Positions 29,956-37,068 of a stretch of DNA of 64,000 nt are shown here, in pieces (positions within the stretch are counted from its first letter, which is position 1; every line of letters begins with the position of its first letter). Position numbers and translations under genes: made by a program. The notes below the pieces were generated by a model that worked only from the letters and a program-made list of their open reading frames with translations, did not search any database and had not been told where the DNA came from. The stretch comes from Hathewaya proteolytica DSM 3090 (GTDB lineage Bacteria > Bacillota > Clostridia > Clostridiales > Clostridiaceae), in assembly GCF_900142225.1 (NCBI RefSeq), contig NZ_FRAD01000008.1, forward strand, positions 62,001 through 126,000. Direction: 5' to 3'.

Positions 29956-30381
29956 ATGGGAATAATAATTGCGATGATATCGGGAATGTTGATGAGTATA
30001 CAGGGAGTTTTCAATACGAATGTAACAAAAAAGATTGGATTGTGGGAGACTAATTTAATAGTGCAAGGAATAGCACTTATAACTACAGTTGTCATATATT
30101 TTATATTTAGAAAAGGAAACTGGAGTGAAATAGGGAACGTGGGGAAGTTATACTTTACTGGGGGGATTATTGGAACGTTTATAACAGCAACTGTTGTTGT
30201 GGCAATGAAGGCGCTAAGTCCTAGCTGTGCTGTATCTGTCATACTTATATCTCAGTTAATATCTGCGGCTGCCATAGACTATTTTGGATGGTTTGGTATT
30301 GAGAGGATGGCTTTTGGGTTGAATAAATTTATTGGAGTACTATTACTTGTTATTGGAGTTATTGTATTCAAATACAAATAA
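29956..30381 (+). CDS. DMT-superfamily small membrane transporter (YdcZ/DUF606-like)
   Basis: A 141-residue protein with five hydrophobic segments and the pattern SIQGVFNTNVTKKIGLWETN at its start, typical of the short DMT proteins of the YdcZ group, which often work as pairs. Only one such gene is present. GAAGGAG lies before the ATG. Substrate unknown. Confidence 0.75.
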   Translation: MGIIIAMISGMLMSIQGVFNTNVTKKIGLWETNLIVQGIALITTVVIYFIFRKGNWSEIGNVGKLYFTGGIIGTFITATVVVAMKALSPSCAVSVILISQLISAAAIDYFGWFGIERMAFGLNKFIGVLLLVIGVIVFKYK

Positions 30382-30409
30382 AATAAATAAGTTTACTGTA
30401 GAGATATAT

Positions 30410-30440
30410 AAAACCCACCGAGTTTAGAATGGTGGGTTTT
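30410..30440. terminator. Bidirectional terminator
   Basis: AAAACCCACC at 30410-30419 pairs exactly with GGTGGGTTTT at 30431-30440, between convergent genes. Confidence 0.8.
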
Positions 30441-30446
30441 ACTAAA

Positions 30447-31004
30447 TTAGAATTGTCTTAGTTCAAAGGATTTTATCACGGAATCAAATTTAGAACCGTT
30501 CATTTTCCAAATTTCTAGTTTTGAAATTCTCGTAAAATTTAAAATAGAGTCTGTAGGCTGTGACTTTACAAAGGGCACACTGCCTTGAGTGGACAACTTT
30601 TTCAATGTATAGTTGCAGGACGTCAGTGGCACATTGAAATCGAAAGCTGGGTTGTTTATAATGGAGTTTTCTGTGGAAATATTGTGCTGTTCTAACCCCT
30701 CAAGAATGGCTCTATTTAATCTAGATATGTATCCCATTTGAGATATTCCAATGGAGCAAAGCTTTGAATCAAGGTTTACGTGCAAGCTATTTACTACATT
30801 TACTTTAAATTTTTTATATGGTTCTAAGACCTTATATAAGATTTTATTTAAGGTTTCTACATCTGAGTTTAAGGTTGTGACCATTGGGATGTAAAGAGAA
30901 GGGGTGCATTTATAAGCCTTGTATCTTTTGCACACAGTTTTTTGCATGCTTTCAAGGCACGATATATAATTTTCATCTAAAAGAGCAACAATTTGTAATT
31001 TCAT
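30447..31004 (-). CDS. Unknown protein, possibly of the 2'-5' RNA ligase fold
   Basis: I start this gene at the ATG at 31004, 4 bases after GGAGGG, giving 185 residues; the open frame upstream to 31253 overlaps the murA promoter and looks non-coding. The layout (MKLQIVALLDENY start, two similar halves) recalls the LigT/2'-5' RNA ligase superfamily. The His of the usual HxT motifs is missing in the first half (PMVTTL) and the second reads SLHVNL, so any catalytic role is doubtful. Confidence 0.45.
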   Translation of the reverse strand: MKLQIVALLDENYISCLESMQKTVCKRYKAYKCTPSLYIPMVTTLNSDVETLNKILYKVLEPYKKFKVNVVNSLHVNLDSKLCSIGISQMGYISRLNRAILEGLEQHNISTENSIINNPAFDFNVPLTSCNYTLKKLSTQGSVPFVKSQPTDSILNFTRISKLEIWKMNGSKFDSVIKSFELRQF

Positions 31005-31253
31005 CTTTCCCTCCAAAACTGCTGAAATATCCTTAATAATTCTAATATAAGTGTTTTGGTGGAAAAATTCAATATAAAAAATGAAAAACATTAAAGTATT
31101 TCCTAGGAATGTAGTCTTGTAATATGGTATAATGGAATTTGTGGAAATATGTAATATTGAAATCAGATGAAGTAATATATAATAGATTATTATAGATTTT
31201 GGATAACAGTGTGAAGATAAATTATAATGGATTAGTGTGGAGGTTTGCAACAT

Positions 31254-32510
31254 ATGGATAAATTAATTGTAGATGGAGGCTATAAACTTCATGGTGAAGT
31301 AGATATAAACGGTGCTAAAAATGCATCGGTAGCACTCATACCGGCATCTATTCTTTGTAGTAAGGGAATATGTACATTAGAAAATGTTCCAGATATTGAA
31401 GATATAAGAAGTAGCATTAAAATACTCAACAGTATAGGTTGTAAAACTCATCACAATGGCAGCAATGTAACTATAGACAGCACTGAAATAAATAAGCTTT
31501 ATGGCTGTTGTGAGGAAGTTCGAAAAATGAGGGCCTCTTATTATCTTCTTGGAGCGTTACTTGGTAGATTTAAAGAAGCTAGGGTGGATCTTCCAGGAGG
31601 TTGTCCTATAGGAAAGAGACCTATCGATCTACACATTAAGGGGTTTGAAGCTCTTGGTGCTGAGGTAACAATAGATGAAAATACTATACATGTTAAGGCT
31701 GATAGACTCATTGGAACAAATATATTTTTTGATTTTGCCAGTGTAGGCGCAACTATAAATGTGATGATGGCAGCGGTTTTAGCGGAAGGAACTACTGTTA
31801 TAGAAAATGCTGCAAAGGAACCGTATATTGTAGATTTAGCTAACTATCTCAATGGAATGGGAGCCAATATAAAGGGTGCAGGTACAGATGTCATAAGAAT
31901 CAAAGGCGTAGAGGAACTTACAGGTTGTACATATAGTGTGGTACCAGATTTAATGGAAGCAAGTACATATATGATAGCTGCATCAGCGACTGGTGGAGAT
32001 GTGGTCATAAAAAATGTCATTCCAAAGCATTTGGAGGCTGTAACTGCCAAACTTAAAGAAATGGGCGTAAACATTTTAGAGGGCGATGATTTTATTCGCG
32101 TTGTATCTAAGGGTGAGTTTAAGGCGGCTAGCATAAAGACATTGCCGTACCCTGGATTTCCAACGGATGTTCAACAGCCTATGTGTGTTATGATGACTGT
32201 AGCTAAAGGGAATAGTGTTATACAGGAGACTATGTATGAGTCTAGATTCAAATACACAGAAGAACTAAAGAAAATGGGTGCTAAAATTGATGTTGAAGAC
32301 AGGGTTGCAAAGATATCCGGTGTTCCAGAATTAAATGGAACTTTAGTTGAAGCTACAGATCTAAGAGCTGGGGCGGCATTAGTTGTAGCAGCTTTAATAG
32401 CAAAGGGTACTACAGAAATTGTTGGCGTGGAGCATATAGATAGAGGATATCCGCATATTGAGGAAAAGTTCAAGATGCTAGGTGCACACATAAAAAGAAT
32501 TTCGGAATAA
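31254..32510 (+). CDS. murA: UDP-N-acetylglucosamine 1-carboxyvinyltransferase
   Basis: A 418-residue enolpyruvyl transferase, cytoplasmic, first committed step of peptidoglycan synthesis (phosphoenolpyruvate onto UDP-GlcNAc). Visible: NGAKNASVALIPA start, the active-site loop PGGCPIGKRPIDLH with the catalytic Cys (the residue that reacts with fosfomycin), and DLRAGAALVVAAL near the end. The start is the ATG at 31254 after GGAGG; the TTG at 31245 is less likely. Firmicutes often have two murA genes; which paralogue this is cannot be told. Confidence 0.95.
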   Translation: MDKLIVDGGYKLHGEVDINGAKNASVALIPASILCSKGICTLENVPDIEDIRSSIKILNSIGCKTHHNGSNVTIDSTEINKLYGCCEEVRKMRASYYLLGALLGRFKEARVDLPGGCPIGKRPIDLHIKGFEALGAEVTIDENTIHVKADRLIGTNIFFDFASVGATINVMMAAVLAEGTTVIENAAKEPYIVDLANYLNGMGANIKGAGTDVIRIKGVEELTGCTYSVVPDLMEASTYMIAASATGGDVVIKNVIPKHLEAVTAKLKEMGVNILEGDDFIRVVSKGEFKAASIKTLPYPGFPTDVQQPMCVMMTVAKGNSVIQETMYESRFKYTEELKKMGAKIDVEDRVAKISGVPELNGTLVEATDLRAGAALVVAALIAKGTTEIVGVEHIDRGYPHIEEKFKMLGAHIKRISE

Positions 32511-32558
32511 AGGGATACTGAGAAAGAGTTAGGAAAAAATAAGGAAGCGTGTATAATT

Positions 32559-33353
32559 ATGATTACATTTTGTCCACTATATAGTGGTAGTAGCGGCAAC
32601 AGCATTTTAATTGGAAGTGAAAATACCAAGATTCTCATAGATGCTGGAGTTGCAGGAAAAAGGGTTATGGATGCTTTAGATGGTATTGGAGAGAACCCCA
32701 AGGACATAAAGGGCATATTTATAACTCATGAACACATTGACCACGTTAGGGGCGCAGGTATATTGTCTAGGAAATTAGATGTACCTATATTTGCCAATGC
32801 AAAAACGTGGACAGCTATGGAAGGTCAACTGGGAAAAATTAAAGAGTGCAACATAAAGGTAATAGATAAAACAGAGCTAACCCTAGGCGATATAACCATA
32901 AAAGGATACGGTATATCCCATGATGCTGTATCACCTATGGGATATAATGTATATATTGATGATAAGAAGGTTACAGTAGCTACTGACTTAGGATATGTTT
33001 CAGAGGAAGTAAAGGATGCTATTAATGGCTCGACGGTGCTTCTCATGGAAAGTAATCACGATGTAGAGATGCTTAAATTTGGCACTTATCCATACAGTCT
33101 AAAAAGGCGCGTATTAAGTGATATTGGCCATCTATCTAATGATGACTGTGGTAAGGCACTGGTGGATTACATAGTCCACACTAAAAGTGCCAAGCATGTT
33201 TTTTTAGGACATTTAAGCAAAAATAATAATTATCCTGAACTTGCATATAAAACCGTAGAGGAAACTTTAAGACAGGAAAATATCATTGTTGGCAGAGATC
33301 TAGAATTAGCTATGACTTATAGAGATAGGCCAAGTAAAGTTATAAAACTTTAA
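32559..33353 (+). CDS. walJ: MBL-fold hydrolase of the WalJ/YycJ family
   Basis: A 264-residue metallo-beta-lactamase-fold protein with PLYSGSSGNSILIGS at the start and the metal motif THEHIDHVRG; further ligands in MESNHDVEML and FLGHLSKNNN. YycJ/WalJ proteins are probable DNA exonucleases coupled to cell-wall signalling. In Firmicutes it lies near rlmH, as here, but the usual walRK two-component genes are absent from the visible neighbourhood. Confidence 0.9.
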   Translation: MITFCPLYSGSSGNSILIGSENTKILIDAGVAGKRVMDALDGIGENPKDIKGIFITHEHIDHVRGAGILSRKLDVPIFANAKTWTAMEGQLGKIKECNIKVIDKTELTLGDITIKGYGISHDAVSPMGYNVYIDDKKVTVATDLGYVSEEVKDAINGSTVLLMESNHDVEMLKFGTYPYSLKRRVLSDIGHLSNDDCGKALVDYIVHTKSAKHVFLGHLSKNNNYPELAYKTVEETLRQENIIVGRDLELAMTYRDRPSKVIKL

Positions 33354-33394
33354 GGTTAAATTACAAAGGTATTAATAGGTAAGGGGAGAAATTT

Positions 33395-33958
33395 ATGAAA
33401 AAAGCATTAGCCATAATAAGTTTAATTGCTATTACCAGTTTGTATTTTATTGGGTGTAGTACAGATAAATCATCTAAGGTTTCCAATGGGAAATATTATC
33501 TTCAAAAGTCCGCTAAGAGTGAGGAGGAACCGTTGAAATTAGAATTATACTTCGATAGTTCTACTTCCACTGGAGGTGTCAGCGTTGGCAAAGAAGAGCG
33601 TCTTTTGGATAGGCAGGAAGTGATAGGAGAGCTTATTGTAGGTGAGTTATTAAAGGGACCATCTGTTAAAAGCAACTTGAAAGCAGTTTTCCCAAAGGAT
33701 GTTAAGCTTATAAGTTTTTCTATAAAGGAAAAGATGGCTATAGTCAACTTTAGTCCTGAAATTCAATCAAATATGGAACCTTTAAAGGAAGAGATCTGTC
33801 TTAAGGCTATATCGGCATCTTTATCGCAGCTCAGCGGAATAGATAAAATACTTATTCAGGTGGATAGCAAAAGTATAAAAACTATTGGTGGCAATTATGA
33901 TATATCAAAACCTATTCTTAAAGGTCAAAATGAATTTACAAAAATACAAGTTAAATAG
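33395..33958 (+). CDS. GerMN-domain lipoprotein
   Basis: A 187-residue lipoprotein with lipobox LYFIGC (Cys near residue 21) and a C-terminal GerMN (sporulation/germination) domain: ELLKGPSVKSNLKAVFPKDV and KEKMAIVNFSPEIQSN. One GerMN copy is present, whereas GerM of Bacillus has two. It probably acts on the outer face of the membrane. AGGGGAG precedes the start. Confidence 0.82.
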   Translation: MKKALAIISLIAITSLYFIGCSTDKSSKVSNGKYYLQKSAKSEEEPLKLELYFDSSTSTGGVSVGKEERLLDRQEVIGELIVGELLKGPSVKSNLKAVFPKDVKLISFSIKEKMAIVNFSPEIQSNMEPLKEEICLKAISASLSQLSGIDKILIQVDSKSIKTIGGNYDISKPILKGQNEFTKIQVK

Positions 33959-34057
33959 TAAGAACTTCATATAAGATAAAATTGGGTGTTTACACATTTA
34001 CAGTTTGTGATAAAATAATAATATCTTAATAAACTAATCATAAGGAGAGGGAAGAAC

Positions 34058-34555
34058 ATGTCTTTATATAAGGAATGGAATGATTATGTAGTTGATGTTG
34101 TAAAAAACAAGGGAGAAAATGTATTCTGGGATACTTTTGGAAAAGTTGAAACTGGATTTTATAAAAAGGTTTTAGGAGAGCAAATTACGTCTCTTCAAGG
34201 AACTGTAGAAGAGTTGGCAAGTAAATTTGATGTTGATGCAATTCAATTTATGGGCTTAATTGATGGCATCAGTGATAGTTTAAATGAGGAATTAGATTTA
34301 GAGAACATGGAAAGAGATACAAAGCTTGATGTACATATTGACTACGAGAAGCTTTACTTCAATATGCTAGATTCTAAAGCTGACTACCTGTATACTTTAC
34401 CACAATGGGACGCTATATTCTCAGTTGACAAGAGAAAATCAATACAGAAGGATTACAGAGACTCTAAGACTGTAGTTAAAGAAGTGAGAATAGGTAGAAA
34501 CGACCCATGTCCATGTGGAAGTGGTAAGAAATACAAGAAGTGTTGCGGTAAATAA
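34058..34555 (+). CDS. Protein with C-terminal SEC-C zinc motif
   Basis: A 165-residue protein; the C-terminus RNDPCPCGSGKKYKKCCGK is the SEC-C zinc-binding motif also found at the end of SecA. The rest is helical and acidic, with no known domain. AAGGAGAGG precedes the ATG. Probably a small cytosolic protein; function unknown. Confidence 0.8.
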   Translation: MSLYKEWNDYVVDVVKNKGENVFWDTFGKVETGFYKKVLGEQITSLQGTVEELASKFDVDAIQFMGLIDGISDSLNEELDLENMERDTKLDVHIDYEKLYFNMLDSKADYLYTLPQWDAIFSVDKRKSIQKDYRDSKTVVKEVRIGRNDPCPCGSGKKYKKCCGK

Positions 34556-34645
34556 TTTGCAATTAGTCTGCAAAACAGCTTTATGCTACATTTGAATTTA
34601 GAGAATCAAAATTTAGAAAATCAAAACTCTTATGGAGTTTCTAAC

Positions 34646-34677
34646 AGCTCTTTGCTATGTTGCAGAGAGCTTTTTTC
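34646..34677 (+). terminator. Intrinsic terminator
   Basis: AGCTCT at 34646-34651 pairs with AGAGCT at 34666-34671 (with inner pairs) and a T run follows; it separates the SEC-C gene from arsM. Confidence 0.65.
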
Positions 34678-34724
34678 GGATTTTTAGAAAGGGAATTTTT
34701 TATAGTTAGAGAGGGGAGAAAATC

Positions 34725-35588
34725 GTGAAAGAATTTAAAGACACAGATGTAAGTGAAAAAGATATAAATATAAGTGAAAAAGATATAAGCCAAAAAGATA
34801 TAAGTGGGAAAGACATGAGAAATGTGGTTCGCAATAGTTATAAAAACATTGTGGTAGGTAACAATAACAAGGATACCTGTTGTTGTGGCAGTGGTAATAC
34901 TGTTGAAAATAGCAATAAAGCACAAACCGTATCAAAGAGTATAGGGTATTCGGCAGAGGACATGAATTTAGTGCCGGAAAACGCCAATTTAGGACTTGGC
35001 TGTGGAAATCCTCAGATAGCTGCCAATATTCAGGAAGGGGAAACAGTTTTGGATTTAGGCAGTGGAGCGGGATTTGATTGCTTTCTAGCTTCTAAAAAAG
35101 TTGGAAGAAGAGGCCTTGTCATAGGTGTGGATATGACTCCTGAAATGCTGACTCAGGCAAGAAAAAATGCAAAGCTCCACAGATATAGAAATGTGGATTT
35201 TAGATTAGGAGAAATTGAAAATCTTCCAGTGGCAGACAATACTGTAGATGTTATAATATCTAACTGTGTTATAAATCTTTCTACCAATAAACAGCGTGTC
35301 TACAATGAAGCTTATCGTGTGCTTAAAGTGGGTGGACGAGTTTGCATTTCCGATGTGGTGCGCATGAAAGAACTCACCGACGAGATGAAGCAAGATGACT
35401 CCCTTTACTGCAACTGAGTTACAGGTGCCTCTTCCGTGGAAGAGTTAACGATTTACCTGAAAAAAGCAGGGTTTAAAGATATTGTAATAGAGACAAAGCC
35501 TGTATCAGAAGAATACGCAGAGCAGTGGGCACAAGGTTTGTCCGTAGGGGAATACATCATGTCCTCCATTATTAAAGCTAAAAAATAA
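34725..35588 (+). CDS. arsM: Arsenite S-adenosylmethionine methyltransferase, predicted selenoprotein
   Basis: The frame runs from a GTG (after GAGGGGAG) to TAA at 35586-35588, interrupted only by TGA at 35415-35417. It has a short S-x-K-D-I repeat (residues ~7-29), CCCGSG, the SAM-binding DLGSGAGFDCFLASK and ISNCVINL. ArsM enzymes bind arsenite with three cysteines. The last lies before a G-A pair; here YCN-(TGA)-VTGASS puts TGA exactly there (human AS3MT has GEC-LGGA). The frame continues coding for 56 residues in family style (VEELTIYLKKAGFKDI). A hairpin suited to SECIS begins 11 nt after TGA. Reading through as selenocysteine gives 287 residues, a normal ArsM length. A nonsense mutation is the alternative. 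Confidence 0.82.
35418..35446 (+). promoter_or_regulatory. Candidate bacterial SECIS element in arsM
   Basis: CTCTTC (35429-35434) and GAAGAG (35439-35444) form a 6-bp stem with apical loop CGTG. The loop starts 17 nt after the TGA and has G in its second position. This fits what is known of bacterial SECIS elements: a stem-loop directly downstream of UGA with the loop 16-37 nt away and a G in the first two loop positions. SelB would bind it. A short stem; not folded by program. Confidence 0.6.
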
Positions 35589-35633
35589 CAATATAATAAG
35601 CAAAATGAATTTGCTTGTGGAAAGGAAGCATAC

Positions 35634-36113
35634 ATGAATATAACTTTAATTGTGGTAGGAAAAATAAAAGAAAAATTCTTGAGGGATGCTGTGGATGAGT
35701 ACACGAAACGCCTAGGCAGATACTGCAAGATAAACATAGTAGAGCTAACAGATGAAAAAACCCCGGATAACGCTTCCGAAAAAGAAGAGCTTGCCATCAA
35801 GGAAAAAGAAGGTGAATCCATTTTGAAGAACATCCGAGACAATATGTTTGTCATAGCCTTAGATCTAAAGGGGGATCATCTAAGCTCAGAACAATTTGCA
35901 AAGTACATAGACGATCTAGGCGTTCAGGGTGAAAGTCACATAGCCTTCGTCATAGGTGGATCCCTTGGAATCGCACCAAAAGTATTGAATAGAGCCAACT
36001 ATAAACTATGTTTCTCTAAAATGACCTTTCCTCACCAACTGTTTAGAGTAATGCTGTTAGAGCAGATATACAGAGGATATAGGATAATGAAGGGAGAACC
36101 GTATCATAAGTAA
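35634..36113 (+). CDS. rlmH: 23S rRNA (pseudouridine1915-N3)-methyltransferase, integration target
   Basis: A 159-residue SPOUT methyltransferase: MNITLIVVGKIKEKFL start, FVIGGSLGIAPKV and the knot region SKMTFPHQLFRVMLLEQIYRGYRI. It methylates helix 69 of the large ribosomal subunit. The gene is intact and ends GEPYHK-stop; the last 21 bp (36093-36113) are the left attachment site of the element that follows. This is the same target used by staphylococcal cassette chromosomes, which integrate without damaging the gene. Confidence 0.97.
   Translation: MNITLIVVGKIKEKFLRDAVDEYTKRLGRYCKINIVELTDEKTPDNASEKEELAIKEKEGESILKNIRDNMFVIALDLKGDHLSSEQFAKYIDDLGVQGESHIAFVIGGSLGIAPKVLNRANYKLCFSKMTFPHQLFRVMLLEQIYRGYRIMKGEPYHK
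36093..36113 (+). other. Left attachment site (attL) of the SCC-like element, end of rlmH
   Basis: The sequence encodes GEPYHK-stop. The same stretch recurs downstream at 58156-58176 (19 of 21 identical) and, less exactly, at 58311-58330 and 60395-60417. The core TATCATAAGTAA is close to the staphylococcal SCC attachment core, because the protein end is conserved. Confidence 0.75.
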
Positions 36114-36186
36114 ATGAGGTTTTTACTGAAATTGGATGAATAATTTTTGATAATTATATGAATTATGAATTAAGATATAAAGAATA

Positions 36187-36215
36187 GGTTACTACTAGTT
36201 TTTGTAGTAACTTAT
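36187..36215 (+). terminator. Hairpin after rlmH, inside the element
   Basis: GTTACTAC (36188-36195) pairs with GTAGTAAC (36204-36211), then a T-rich tract. It may terminate rlmH transcription so that the element's genes are insulated from it. Confidence 0.5.
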
Positions 36216-36273
36216 TTATTTTATATATAAATTTGATATGCTATAATTTACTATAAAGACAGGAGGGAATTTA

Positions 36274-37068
36274 ATGTTACAAGAGTATTTAAATAAAGTA
36301 ATCAAAGGCGATTGCCTTGAAGTTATGAAAAATTTTGAAGATAAATCTATAGATATGATATTGTGTGATTTACCTTATGGAACAACACAAAATAAGTGGG
36401 ATTCTGTCATACCACTTGATGAACTTTGGAAAGAGTATAAAAGAATATTAAAAGACGATGGGGTTGTAGTACTAACATCACAGGGGATATTTACAGCTAA
36501 ATTGATACTAAGTAATGAAAAATGGTTCAAATATAAATTAGTGTGGGAAAAGTCAAAAGCAACTAATTTTTTAAATGCAAAAAAACAGCCATTAAGAAAA
36601 CATGAAGACATATGTGTTTTTTATAAGAAGCAACCTAAATATAAACCACAAATGACGGCTGGAGAACCATATGATAAAGGAGTAAGAAAAAATCAACTTA
36701 CAGGAAGCTATGGAGATTTTAATCCAGTTCATGTTAAAAGTGAGGGGATGAGATATCCTACAGATGTTGTATATTTTAAGACTGCTGAATCGGAAGGAAA
36801 AGTATATCATTCAACACAAAAACCAGTTGAATTGGGGAGGTATTTAATAAAAACCTTTACGGATGAAAATGCTGTAGTTTTAGATAATGCTTGTGGAAGT
36901 GGAAGTTTTTTAGTTTCAGCTATACTTGAAAATCGTAGATTTATAGGAATAGAAAAAAATGAAGATATTCAATTATATAAAAATCATAAGATAGATTTAA
37001 TTGATGTTTGTAATGAGAGAATAAGTGAAGCATATAAAAAAATTGAAAGTGGGGATGGGGATATATGA
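36274..37068 (+). CDS. DNA methyltransferase (amino-methylating, MTase of the element's RM system)
   Basis: A 264-residue methyltransferase. It has the catalytic DLPYGTTQNKWDS (a DPPY-type motif, near residue 33) before the SAM-binding motif NACGSGSFLVSAI near residue 212, so the order is that of beta-class enzymes. It modifies adenine-N6 or cytosine-N4. GGAGGG precedes the ATG. Its stop overlaps the next start by four bases (ATGA), so the two genes form one operon. Family length is typical. Confidence 0.88.
   Translation: MLQEYLNKVIKGDCLEVMKNFEDKSIDMILCDLPYGTTQNKWDSVIPLDELWKEYKRILKDDGVVVLTSQGIFTAKLILSNEKWFKYKLVWEKSKATNFLNAKKQPLRKHEDICVFYKKQPKYKPQMTAGEPYDKGVRKNQLTGSYGDFNPVHVKSEGMRYPTDVVYFKTAESEGKVYHSTQKPVELGRYLIKTFTDENAVVLDNACGSGSFLVSAILENRRFIGIEKNEDIQLYKNHKIDLIDVCNERISEAYKKIESGDGDI

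Noticed and set aside
31005..31253. N-terminal extension of the gene at 30447-31004 up to 31253
   Set aside because: It would overlap the murA start region, has non-protein-like composition, and a good ribosome-binding site precedes the ATG at 31004.
35415..35417. Simple nonsense mutation of arsM
   Set aside because: Not excluded, but it falls exactly on the metal-binding cysteine column, the frame is conserved beyond it and a suitable hairpin follows, so selenocysteine is preferred.
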